A model generated the notes under the pieces. The model saw only the letters and a list, made by a program, of their open reading frames with translations. It ran no database searches and was not told where the DNA came from. This document shows positions 8,753 to 16,857 of a stretch of 64,000 nt of DNA, in pieces. The DNA is taken from the NCBI GenBank assembly GCA_963738345.1, contig CAVTWI010000001.1, forward strand, positions 744,001-808,000, written 5' to 3'. The DNA comes from Bog-159 sp963738345 (lineage in GTDB: Bacteria > Acidobacteriota > Terriglobia > Bryobacterales > Bryobacteraceae). A program made the position numbers and the translations under genes. Every line of letters begins with the position of its first letter. The first letter of the stretch is position 1.

Positions 8753-9955
8753 TCAGGATTTCAGGGCGGCGCGGACCTTCATCGGGAGGCCGATCAGGTT
8801 GATGAAGCCCAGGGCGTCCTTTTGATCGTAGGAGGCGCCCATGGTGAAGCTGGCGATATCGAGCGAGTAGAGCGAGTAGGGCGACTTGCGGCTGACCGGT
8901 TCCAGGTTCCCTTTGTAGAGGCGCAGGGTGACTTCGCCGGTGGTAGAGGCGCTGACCGCGGTGAAGAAGGCGTCCAGGGCTTCGCGCAGGGGCGTGAACC
9001 AGAGGCCGTTGTAGACCATTTCGGCATAGTCGAGGGCCAGTCGCTGCTTATAGTGCATGGTCTGGCGGTCGAGGGTTAGGGCTTCGAGTTCGCGGTGGGC
9101 GGCGTAAATGAGAGTACCACCGGGGGTTTCGTAGCAGCCGCGCGACTTCATGCCGACGAAACGGTTTTCAACCAGATCGATGCGGCCGATGCCGTGTTCA
9201 CTGCCGATGCGATTGAGGGTTTCGAGGAGTGCCACACCGCTGAGGCGCTGGCCGTTGACGGAGACCGGGGTTCCAGCTTCGAAGCCGATGGTCACTTCGG
9301 CGGGGGTATCGGGAGCCTCGCGCGGGCTGCGGGTAAGCATCCAGATTTCGTCCGGGGCGGCGTTGGCGGGATCTTCGAGCGCGCCGCCTTCGTGGGAGAT
9401 GTGCCAGATGTTGCGGTCGCGACTATAGATCTTGGTGGTGGATTGCGCGATGGGGACGTTGTGAGCTTTGGCGTAGGCGATGGCGTCTTCGCGCGAGACG
9501 ATGTCCCACTCACGCCAGGGCGCGATTACGGGAAGTTGCGGGGCAAGCGCTTTGTAGGTGAGTTCAAAGCGGACCTGATCGTTACCCTTGCCGGTGCAGC
9601 CGTGGGCTAGCGCGTCGCAACCGGTGCGCAGGGCGACTTCCACCTGTTTCTTGGCGAGCAGGGGACGGGCGATGGAAGTGCCCAGCAGATATTTGTGCTC
9701 GTAGACGCCGCCGGAGCGCACCAATTTCCACAGGTACTCGGTGACGAACTCTTCGCGCAAATCTTCGACGTAGACTTCGGATGCGCCGGTGCGGCGGGCC
9801 TTATCTTCGAGGCCGGTGAGTTCATCGCCACCCTGGCCGATATCGCCGCAGACGGCGACGACGTCGCAGCCGTAATTTTCCTTGAGCCAGGGGATGATGA
9901 CAGAGGTATCCAAGCCGCCCGAATATGCGAGGGCGACCTTCTTCGGTTTGTTCAT
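8753..9955 (-). CDS. argG: Argininosuccinate synthase
   Basis: This 400-residue enzyme is full length for the family. It condenses citrulline with aspartate using ATP, the penultimate step of arginine synthesis. The N-terminal ATP-binding signature is ALAYSGGLDTSVI; GCTGKGNDQVRFE, required for citrulline and aspartate binding, is present, as is GRIDLVENRFVGMKSRG. It lies 13 bases after the corrected stop of argF on the same strand, so the two form an argFG operon. argH and argR are not in view. ATG 9955 starts the N-terminal MNKPKKVALAYSGG. Confidence 0.97.
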   Translation of the reverse strand: MNKPKKVALAYSGGLDTSVIIPWLKENYGCDVVAVCGDIGQGGDELTGLEDKARRTGASEVYVEDLREEFVTEYLWKLVRSGGVYEHKYLLGTSIARPLLAKKQVEVALRTGCDALAHGCTGKGNDQVRFELTYKALAPQLPVIAPWREWDIVSREDAIAYAKAHNVPIAQSTTKIYSRDRNIWHISHEGGALEDPANAAPDEIWMLTRSPREAPDTPAEVTIGFEAGTPVSVNGQRLSGVALLETLNRIGSEHGIGRIDLVENRFVGMKSRGCYETPGGTLIYAAHRELEALTLDRQTMHYKQRLALDYAEMVYNGLWFTPLREALDAFFTAVSASTTGEVTLRLYKGNLEPVSRKSPYSLYSLDIASFTMGASYDQKDALGFINLIGLPMKVRAALKS

Positions 9956-9968
9956 AGGTATACAGCGA

Positions 9969-10917
9969 TTATGCCATCATCATGAGCAACAGCGCCTTCT
10001 GGGCATGGAGGCGGTTTTCGGCCTGATCGAAAACCACACGAGCGGCTGTGCTCGATGACGGAATCGGTAACTTCTTCTTCGCGATGCGCGGGCAGGCAGT
10101 GCATGAAGACGGCGTCGGGCCGGGCGAGGGCGAACAGCGCGTCGTTGACCTGGTAGGCGGCGAAAGCTTTGCGGCGTTTGGCGGATTCTTTTTCCTGGCC
10201 CATGCTGGTCCAGACGTCGGTATAGACGGCGTGGGCTCCGGCGACGGCTGCGGCGGGATCGTCGGTGAGGAGGAGGGTCGCGCCGGAGACTGCGGCGAGG
10301 CCATCGGCTTGGGCGACGATTTCGGGATTCGGTTCGTAGCCGTGGGGCGGGGCGAGGGCAAAATCGATGCCAAGGCGCGCGCAGGTGAGCATGAGGGAAT
10401 GGGCAACGTTATTGCCGTCGCCGCAGAAGGCCACTTTCAGGCCGGAGAGTTCGCCGAAGCGCTCTTTGAGGGTGAGGACGTCGGCCAGGGCTTGGCAGGG
10501 ATGATAGAGATCGCTTAGGGCGTTGATGACCGGCACCGAGGACCAGTGCGCGAGTTCGTCGACGGTGTCCTGGGAGAAGGTGCGGGCAACGATGGCGTTG
10601 ACCCAGCGGTCGAGGTTGCGGGCGATGTCTCTGATGGGCTCGCGGGCGCCGATGGGGCCTTCGGAGAAGACGGCATCACCGCCGAGTTGTTTGATGGCGA
10701 GTTCGAAGGTGAGGCGGGTGCGGAGGGAGGCTTTCTCGAAGAGGAGTCCGATGTATTGGCCGGAGAGGGCGCGGGCGTAGGCGCGGGGGGACTGTTTCAT
10801 GTCGAGGGCGAGGTCGAGGAGGGCGACGAGTTCGTCGTCGGTGATATCGAGGTCGCGGCGGAGGTCGGGGGCGGAGATATGGGTAGTTTGCTGGTGGGAG
10901 AGGGGGAAAGCGGCCAC
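9969..10917 (-). CDS. argF: Ornithine carbamoyltransferase (one C-terminal frameshift)
   Basis: This enzyme makes citrulline from ornithine and carbamoyl phosphate. The motifs seen are FEKASLRTRLTFE (SLRT where many enzymes have STRT), YHPCQALAD, the ornithine-loop TSMGQE and HCLPAH. Near 10045 the reading frame changes: before it SVIEHSRS, after it VVFDQAENRLHAQKALLL, ending with TAA at 9969-9971. Without correction the frame runs on to 9952 with an unrelated tail, so a one-base indel is likely. GTG 10917 is preferred because GAGG lies 7 bases upstream. The upstream in-frame GTG at 10947 lies in the ARG-box operator and would give a message with almost no leader. Confidence 0.9.
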
Positions 10918-10932
10918 GGCGGCACCTCGTTG

Positions 10933-10966
10933 TGAATTTTTATTCACTACAATGTATAATTACACA
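10933..10966 (-). promoter_or_regulatory. Tandem ARG boxes (ArgR operator) of argFG
   Basis: Box 1 at 10933-10946 is TGAATTTTTATTCA, a perfect match to the TGAATwwwwATTCA arginine-repressor palindrome. Box 2 at 10953-10966, TGTATAATTACACA, fits TGnATwwwwATnCA with one mismatch. Their centres are 20 bases apart, the helical spacing used by hexameric ArgR on paired 18-bp boxes. Box 2 overlaps a possible -10 and box 1 lies just downstream, so bound ArgR would block initiation. argR itself is not in the window. Confidence 0.8.
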
Positions 10967-10984
10967 TTTGGATTGAGGTGTCAA
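10956..10984 (-). promoter_or_regulatory. Likely argF promoter
   Basis: On the minus strand TTGACA (10984-10979) is followed after 17 bases by AATTAT (10961-10956), a perfect -35 and a 4/6 match to the -10 consensus. The region is distinctly AT-rich compared with its neighbours and overlaps the second ARG box, as in repressible arg promoters. Confidence 0.5.
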
Positions 10985-11005
10985 GAGGGGGTGCCCGGGG
11001 TAGTG

Positions 11006-13555
11006 TCACGGGGTGCGTTGCAATTGGCGGGCTTTATCATCCTGATGAAGGCCCTCATAGACCGCGATTAGTTCGGTGCGGGTTTTTGGAATCAGGTCGG
11101 GAACGGCATTGGGCTGTTTGAGCAGAGTGGCATAGCCGGCGCTTAGAAAAGGTTCGGCTTCGCGGCAGCGACCTTGTTTAAGGAGGACGTCACCGAGTTT
11201 GATCTGAGTTTGGGCCGTTCGGACGCTGCTTGCGGGTAGTTGGCTGGTGATACCCTGCAGGGCGGCCCGCAACAGGGCTTCGGCGGCAGGATATTGTTTC
11301 CGTTCGACGAGTATCCCGGCCAGATCTTCGCTGACGGAAGCGGTTTGAATGTGAGTGGCGCCAAAAGCGGTGGTATCAATGGCGAGGGCTCGCGTGAAGT
11401 CGGCTTCAGCCTCTTTCGGTTTTCCTTGGTTCCGGGCTATTCTACCGAGGGTATCGAGGGTGAAGGCCACATAAGGATGGTTGGGTCCGAAGGCCTGTTG
11501 CTGTTCGGACAGCACTTCGCGCAGCAGGGTATCGGCCTCCACATACTTGCCTTCCTGCGTCAACGTCCGGGCCAGTAAACTACGCATCATGACGACATCG
11601 GGATGGTGAGGGCCCCACCATTCCGTGTCGATCGCAATCGCTTCGCGATAGGAATTCTCGGCGGCGGGAAGTTGCCGGAGACTCAACTGCGCCGATCCAA
11701 TATTGACGAGGTCGTTGGCCACGCGGGGGGACGAATTGCCGTGAAGACGGCGATCGAGAGCGAGGGCACGGCGATTCAAAGACTCGGATACGTCAAAGTG
11801 TCCGGCATCGTGTTGAGCATACGCAAGCGCGGTGAGGCTTTCGAGCCAGAGAAGGGTTTCGCGCTCGCCTTCGGGCGATTGACGTACGAGGGGGTCGAGG
11901 AGTGCGATGGCCTGATCTGTCTCGCCGCGCTGGGCGAGGACGCGGCCCAGGCGGGACTGGGCCTCCACGACATCGGGATCGCGGGGAGGAAGGTGGCGGC
12001 GAGCGATGTCCAGGCCTTGCCGGATAAGCCGTTCGGCGTCGTCAAAGCGGGCTTCGTCCCCGTGCAGGATACCCATTTGGACCAGGGCCTCGGCTGTTTT
12101 AGGGTCTTCCATGCCGAGCGTTGTTTTTCTAATTTGCAGAGAGAAACCGACCATTTCGTCCGCTTTCGGAAAATCGGCCAGGGAGGTGTACATTTCTCCC
12201 AAAGTCAGAGCAAGTTCGGCCTGCGTATCGGGGTCGGCATGCATGCGTTTGGCTTCCTGGGCGCCGCGATCGAGCAGAGTAACCACGCGCAGATCGCTCG
12301 AAGGAGCCGAGACTTTTTCGCCTCCGCTTATGAGGTCGACCAACAAGCCTTGGATACGCCGCGTGCGGGCGGCCTCTTCTAACGCGGCGTTTTTGGCCTT
12401 GGTCAGGCGGACGGTGTAGAAGACGATCAGGGCGGCCAAAACGGAAAAGACCAAACCGGCGGCGACCACGGCGCGACTGTTTCGATTCACGAATTTCCGG
12501 GCGCGGTACATGGAGCCCCCGCCGCGCGCCTCAACTGGTTTGCAATTCAGATAACGATCGACATCGCGCATCAACTCTTCGACGGATTGGTAGCGGTGGG
12601 AGACATCTTGATGACGCGATTTGAGGCAGAGCGCGTTAAGGTCGTCCCAATCCGCCTTGAGTTCGGGTAAGTGGGGGAGATCGGCGTGCGAGTCGGCCGG
12701 GCGACGTCCTGCAAACATTTCATACAGGATCACACCGAGCGAGTAAACATCGTTGAAGGCGCCGGCGATGCCGCGTTCGAGCCATTCCGGGGCTCCATAT
12801 TCGGCGGAGCCCAATCGCAATACGGTTGGAGTCTGATCGGAATCGTCGAGATTTTGGAGTTGTTTGGCGATGCCAAAGTCGAGTAGCCGGGGCGTGCCAT
12901 CCTTTTCGACCAAGATGTTGGACGGTTTCAAATCGCGGTGGATGATGCCTTGCCGGTAGGCGTGCTGGACTGCCTCGCAGACATAGCGGAACAGATCTAT
13001 TTTCTGGCGGAGCGGGATGTGTTCGCGGGCGCAGTAATCGGTGAGCCGAAGGCCGTCAATATACTCCATGACGAACCAGGGTGTGCCATCCGCCAGGGCG
13101 CCGGCGTCGTACAAACGCGCGATAAAGCGATGGCGCAGTTTGGCGAGAGTCTTGATCTCAAGCGCGAAACTCTTAAGCCTGGGCATGGAAATGGCGCCAT
13201 GTTGCAGGAATTTGATGGCGACCAGCGCTCCGGTATCTTCGCGTTCCGCCAAGCAGACAACGCCCATGCCTCCTTTTCCGAGCACTTGCTTGAGGCGATA
13301 GGGTCCGACTTCGCTAACGGGGAGGGATTCTTCGGGGGCGTCGAGCACGAGGTAGGCGATATTCGCGAGTCCGGTATCAAGGACGGGAGAGACTTCTCCA
13401 TCGGCACGCAACATCAACTCGACCTCTTGTATGAGTTCAAGGTCGGCGCCGCACTCCTGCTGTAGGAATGCCTGCCGTTCGGACTGGGGCCGGGTAGCGG
13501 CGTCGTGAAACAAACTCTGGATGCGGTCCCAACGCTGGCGGTCCATAGAGGTCAC
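11006..13555 (-). CDS. Ser/Thr protein kinase with C-terminal TPR repeats
   Basis: This protein of about 849 residues has a Hanks-type kinase domain at about 85-345, with Gly-loop LGKGGMGVV, catalytic Lys in VAIKFL, HRDLKPSN and LLDFGIAKQL. One membrane helix follows (AVVAAGLVFSVLAALIVFYT, about 370-390), then a long outer-side TPR array with repeats such as VEAQSRLGRVLAQRGETDQA. An extra N-terminal segment of about 80 residues (WDRIQSLFHDA) is shared by many acidobacterial and planctomycete kinases. Its start overlaps the stop of the ECF sigma gene (GTGA at 13555-13552); ATG 13546 is an alternative. The pairing suggests a signalling unit in which the kinase and sigma factor act together. Confidence 0.92.
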   Translation of the reverse strand: MTSMDRQRWDRIQSLFHDAATRPQSERQAFLQQECGADLELIQEVELMLRADGEVSPVLDTGLANIAYLVLDAPEESLPVSEVGPYRLKQVLGKGGMGVVCLAEREDTGALVAIKFLQHGAISMPRLKSFALEIKTLAKLRHRFIARLYDAGALADGTPWFVMEYIDGLRLTDYCAREHIPLRQKIDLFRYVCEAVQHAYRQGIIHRDLKPSNILVEKDGTPRLLDFGIAKQLQNLDDSDQTPTVLRLGSAEYGAPEWLERGIAGAFNDVYSLGVILYEMFAGRRPADSHADLPHLPELKADWDDLNALCLKSRHQDVSHRYQSVEELMRDVDRYLNCKPVEARGGGSMYRARKFVNRNSRAVVAAGLVFSVLAALIVFYTVRLTKAKNAALEEAARTRRIQGLLVDLISGGEKVSAPSSDLRVVTLLDRGAQEAKRMHADPDTQAELALTLGEMYTSLADFPKADEMVGFSLQIRKTTLGMEDPKTAEALVQMGILHGDEARFDDAERLIRQGLDIARRHLPPRDPDVVEAQSRLGRVLAQRGETDQAIALLDPLVRQSPEGERETLLWLESLTALAYAQHDAGHFDVSESLNRRALALDRRLHGNSSPRVANDLVNIGSAQLSLRQLPAAENSYREAIAIDTEWWGPHHPDVVMMRSLLARTLTQEGKYVEADTLLREVLSEQQQAFGPNHPYVAFTLDTLGRIARNQGKPKEAEADFTRALAIDTTAFGATHIQTASVSEDLAGILVERKQYPAAEALLRAALQGITSQLPASSVRTAQTQIKLGDVLLKQGRCREAEPFLSAGYATLLKQPNAVPDLIPKTRTELIAVYEGLHQDDKARQLQRTP

Positions 13556-14103
13556 TTTCTTTCGGGGCGCAGTCTGGCGGCCAGCCAGGCGCGGGCGCTA
13601 CGCCATGCGCGCTCGACGGCAGTGGGCGAGAGGCCCAGGACGGCTGCGGTTTCGTCTACGGTCATGCCGCCGAAGAAGCGGTGTTCCACAATCTGCCCTT
13701 GTTCGGGGCTGATTTGCGCGAGTTCGGTGAGAAGGCTGTCGAGGAGGAGGAATTCGCCGCCTGCGGGAAGTGTTCCTTCGACGGCGTCGTCAAGGGAGAC
13801 GATGACTGCCTCACCGGCGCCGCCTCGTTTGCGCGCGCCCCGGCGGCGAGCCTGGTCCACCAGGATCTGGCGCATCGCCTTGGCGGCTATGGCTTTGAAG
13901 TGGGCCTCGGATTGGGTGGCGAAGGGGGCCGAGAGTTTCAGCTTCAGCCAGGTTTCGTGAACCAATGCGGTAGAGCTTATGGTGGCATTGGCATCGCTCC
14001 TCCGTACGGAGGAGGCGATCCGGCGAAGTTCTTCGTAAACCGAACTAAATAAATCGTCGAAGGGATTGAGGGCGACGGTTTGATCTTTTTTTGTTGCGGG
14101 CAT
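13552..14103 (-). CDS. ECF sigma factor (acidobacterial/planctomycete type)
   Basis: This 183-residue RNA polymerase sigma factor has a region 2-like segment YEELRRIASSVRRS...TALVHETWLKL and AKAMRQILVDQARRRGARKRGG, then a region 4 helix-turn-helix MTVDETAAVLGLSPTAVERA. The TALVHE/AMRxILVDxAR pattern matches the TIGR02999-like sigma family. No anti-sigma gene is present. Instead it overlaps a transmembrane Ser/Thr kinase by four bases, which may control it by phosphorylation (inference). It is divergent from the secreted protein at 14256. Confidence 0.92.
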   Translation of the reverse strand: MPATKKDQTVALNPFDDLFSSVYEELRRIASSVRRSDANATISSTALVHETWLKLKLSAPFATQSEAHFKAIAAKAMRQILVDQARRRGARKRGGAGEAVIVSLDDAVEGTLPAGGEFLLLDSLLTELAQISPEQGQIVEHRFFGGMTVDETAAVLGLSPTAVERAWRSARAWLAARLRPERK

Positions 14104-14216
14104 GACGGTTATTGGATACGGTTTTCGTAATTATTAAGTGAATGCTAGCAGCGTAATTCGGGACGATCCAGAATAAGTCTTCCGGGAATCGTATCAACGC
14201 AAGACGTTGTTTGCAA

Positions 14217-14231
14217 GCGCCGTTACGGCGC
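14217..14231. promoter_or_regulatory. Palindrome in the 5' leader of the 14256 gene
   Basis: GCGCCG-TTA-CGGCGC is a perfect 6-bp inverted repeat, about 10 bases ahead of the AGGAG ribosome binding site and 24 bases before the start codon. It could be an operator or a leader hairpin. No T-run follows, so it is not a standard terminator. Confidence 0.35.
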
Positions 14232-14255
14232 AATTCACTTACAGGAGAAACGAAG

Positions 14256-14972
14256 ATGGCTCGAATCAGCACGAATCTGAATTTTCAACGCCGCTGGAAC
14301 GTGATGGCGGCAGGGATTTTTTTGCTTTTGGCCGGCGGGCGTCTCATGCAGGCGCAGACACCGCCGTACGCGGAGTTTCAATATGCCACGGTAAGCGCGT
14401 CGGGAAACACAATTACCGCGACGCGACTTCCGGTGGTTTTATCTTCAGGCACCAGTTATGTAAATGTGGTCATAGAGTTTGAGGTCGATTCAAAGGGCAA
14501 CATAACCGTGGCGCCCGGATACCCAACGACGGTACCCGCGCCCGCTCAGCTTATCAGTAATTTTCTGGCCGGCAGCTATGTGGGACCGGCCACGGACGGT
14601 AACTACGACATTACGGTGGTTGGGCCGGGCGTAACTACTGGAGGCGCCACGGAGTGGTCCTCGGCGACGACAACCGGAGCGAGTTGTTATACGGTACCGA
14701 CCAGCGCAACGTGGTTCGCGTTCGGCGGGCCGATGACCAAGCACCCGCTCTACACGCGGCTGAAAAACGCGGGCATAACCGCTCAAACATACGGATTTTA
14801 CAGTTGGGGCACCACCGGGGACCAGTCATGCAACAGCAACAATTGGGGCACGAACTACCTGATCGGCGTTTCCCAAACGGGCAGTTCACTCATGATCACC
14901 AGTTTCACGCAGAGCGGCAGCGATAAGAACCAGCCGGTGGACCAAATCACTTACACCAACAAGAATCCATAG
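14256..14972 (+). CDS. Secreted hypothetical protein
   Basis: This 238-residue protein starts at ATG 14256 behind AGGAG. The signal peptide is NVMAAGIFLLLAGGRLMQAQ (cleavage after AQ). The mature part is rich in Thr, Ser, Gly and Asn, with two cysteines (TTGASCYTVP and GDQSCNSNNW) that could form a disulphide, and it looks beta-stranded and surface-exposed. Family not recognised. It faces away from the ECF sigma/kinase operon, so it could be a target of that sigma factor, but no promoter pair was identified. Confidence 0.7.
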   Translation: MARISTNLNFQRRWNVMAAGIFLLLAGGRLMQAQTPPYAEFQYATVSASGNTITATRLPVVLSSGTSYVNVVIEFEVDSKGNITVAPGYPTTVPAPAQLISNFLAGSYVGPATDGNYDITVVGPGVTTGGATEWSSATTTGASCYTVPTSATWFAFGGPMTKHPLYTRLKNAGITAQTYGFYSWGTTGDQSCNSNNWGTNYLIGVSQTGSSLMITSFTQSGSDKNQPVDQITYTNKNP

Positions 14973-15001
14973 CGGGAGTCGCGTCTTATCGCGGGATGCA
15001 T

Positions 15002-16033
15002 TTAGATGACCGGCTTCTTACGTTCTTTCGCCGTGGCTTGTTTGCCGGTTGCCATGGGCGTCTCCTTTTTGACTTGAGAGGCGCTCTTATCCTCGCGTAA
15101 ACCCTGGAAGGACGGGTGACGAATGCGCCCATCCGCGGTCCACTCCGTAAACGAAACTTCGCACAGCAGGATTGGTTTTACCCAATGCACCGCACTCCAG
15201 TCACCGGCGCCAAGTCCGACGGTCTCCGCGCGGCTTAGCACCGGCGTAGCTACCGAAATCCTTTTCAGGCGATCAGCCAGTTCACGGGCACTCTGCATGG
15301 TGAAGCCGGTGCCGACCTTGCCGGCATACTGCAGGACGCCATCCTTGCGGTAGCCCAGATAAAGCGCGCCCAAGGCTCGATCGCCGCTGCGGGCATCGCT
15401 GTATCCGGCGATGATGAATTCCTGCCGCAGGGAACACTTGATTTTGAGCCAACTTTTGCTTCGGCCGGCTACGTATGGGGCGTTGGCATCCTTCGCGATG
15501 ATGCCTTCGAGTCCGGCCTCGCAAGCCTTGGCAAACATTTCGTCGCCTCGACCGGCGATGTGGGCGCTGTAGCGAAGGGTTTTTGATTTTCCAAGCAGCG
15601 CTTCGAGCTTTTCCTTGCGCTCTATGAGCGTGCGTTTCGTCCAGTCCTCCCCGTTGAGATACAGAAGATCGAAGACATAGGAGACGATGCTTTGGCGTCC
15701 GCCGCCTTCGCCGAGGGCATTTTGTAAGGATTGGAAACTGCTTTTCCCGTCGCCGTCAAGGACCACGGCTTCCATGTCCAGCACTGCGTCATTGGCGTTT
15801 AATGCGGCGAGTGCTGTTGCGAGTGAAGGAAAGCTTGCGGTCCAATCCTTCCCGTTGCGCGTGATCAGCCGGACTGTCTGCCCCGATTGAAATCCGAGAA
15901 GGCGGTATCCATCGAACTTGATCTCGTGGACCCAGTTCTTGCCTTCGGGGACGGCATCCACCAGCGTGGCCAATTGGACGCCGGGATATCGCGCGATCAG
16001 TTCGGCGACGGCTTTATCGCGGGCTTTGGCCAT
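15002..16033 (-). CDS. ATP-dependent DNA ligase (LigD/LigC-like)
   Basis: This 343-residue enzyme has the adenylation motif EIKFDGYRLLG, where the Lys takes AMP. Further nucleotidyltransferase motifs are DMEAVVLDGDG, YVFDLLYLNG, LEGIIAKD and SKSWLKIKC. A C-terminal OB-fold follows (LGALYLGYRKDGVLQYAGKV), and the tail is Lys-rich. It corresponds to the ligase part of LigD, used in non-homologous end joining or base repair, but there are no polymerase or phosphoesterase domains and no Ku gene nearby. Its start directly follows the MgtC stop (TGAATG), so they are co-transcribed. Confidence 0.9.
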   Translation of the reverse strand: MAKARDKAVAELIARYPGVQLATLVDAVPEGKNWVHEIKFDGYRLLGFQSGQTVRLITRNGKDWTASFPSLATALAALNANDAVLDMEAVVLDGDGKSSFQSLQNALGEGGGRQSIVSYVFDLLYLNGEDWTKRTLIERKEKLEALLGKSKTLRYSAHIAGRGDEMFAKACEAGLEGIIAKDANAPYVAGRSKSWLKIKCSLRQEFIIAGYSDARSGDRALGALYLGYRKDGVLQYAGKVGTGFTMQSARELADRLKRISVATPVLSRAETVGLGAGDWSAVHWVKPILLCEVSFTEWTADGRIRHPSFQGLREDKSASQVKKETPMATGKQATAKERKKPVI

Positions 16034-16744
16034 TCACCTCGCCTCAGCCTTCCACGAAACACGGACTACGCCCGGGTTTGCCATAAGCCGGGAGACAAAA
16101 GGGGGGATTTTAGTATCGGTGGCCATAGCCTTCCATCGAACTTCGTAATTCCATTCACTATCTTCCGCCGCATCGGTAGTGGAAATGGCAGACGACGCGA
16201 TCGAGAAGCCCTCATTTTGGACGATTGCGCGAATTTCGTCTTCGCCGGGACCTCCTACGGAACTCACGACCACGAGTTTGCCTTGGTGGTCCTGCTTCAT
16301 TTTATTCTCCACGAGTTTGAAGCTGGAGAGCACGATAATGCCAACGGCTGTACCGGCAAAGGCAATCCCGACCTGCCCGCCGCCGAAACAGAGGCCCAGA
16401 ACGGTGACATACCAAAGGGTGGCCGCGGTGGTGATGCCGGCAATCAGGCTATCCCGGCGCACGATGGCGCCCGCGCCGATGAAGCCCATACCCGAAAGAA
16501 TGCCCAGCGGCAGGCGCATCAAATCGTTCATGACGAAAGAGTCCGGGGTGCGGCCGGCGAGCGGCAACAGCGAATTGACTTGAAGCATGGCAACGCAGGC
16601 GGCCAGACAAACGAGGATGGAGGTTCGAAGGCCGGCGGCATGGCCATGCTTGGTGCGGTTCAGTCCAAATAAGGCGCCCGCGAGAAGCGCGCCCAGCAAG
16701 CGCACAGCAATTTCAGACCAGGTCAAAGTTAAAGGCATCATCAT
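16034..16744 (-). CDS. MgtC/SapB family membrane protein
   Basis: This protein of about 236 residues has the MgtC/SapB signature GMGFIGAGAIVRRD, N-terminal helices (VRLLGALLAGALFGLNR, GLRTSILVCLAACVAML), two more helices around LIAGITTAATLWYVTVLG, and a C-terminal ACT-like cytoplasmic domain. The family is linked to magnesium homeostasis and ATP-synthase control in pathogens; in soil bacteria its role is unclear. The start is set at 16744, the first of three consecutive ATG codons, because residues upstream to 16831 do not look membrane-like. It is the first gene of a unit with the DNA ligase. Confidence 0.85.
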   Translation of the reverse strand: MMMPLTLTWSEIAVRLLGALLAGALFGLNRTKHGHAAGLRTSILVCLAACVAMLQVNSLLPLAGRTPDSFVMNDLMRLPLGILSGMGFIGAGAIVRRDSLIAGITTAATLWYVTVLGLCFGGGQVGIAFAGTAVGIIVLSSFKLVENKMKQDHQGKLVVVSSVGGPGEDEIRAIVQNEGFSIASSAISTTDAAEDSEWNYEVRWKAMATDTKIPPFVSRLMANPGVVRVSWKAEAR

Positions 16745-16857
16745 CTCTGCGAACCGCAATTCACCGCTACTATCACTTTGGCTGCCACAGAACGTTATGG
16801 TCCGGTTTCTGCTAACCGTTTTTAGCGGCATGCGTCTAGGTCCGATAGAAATCCGGC

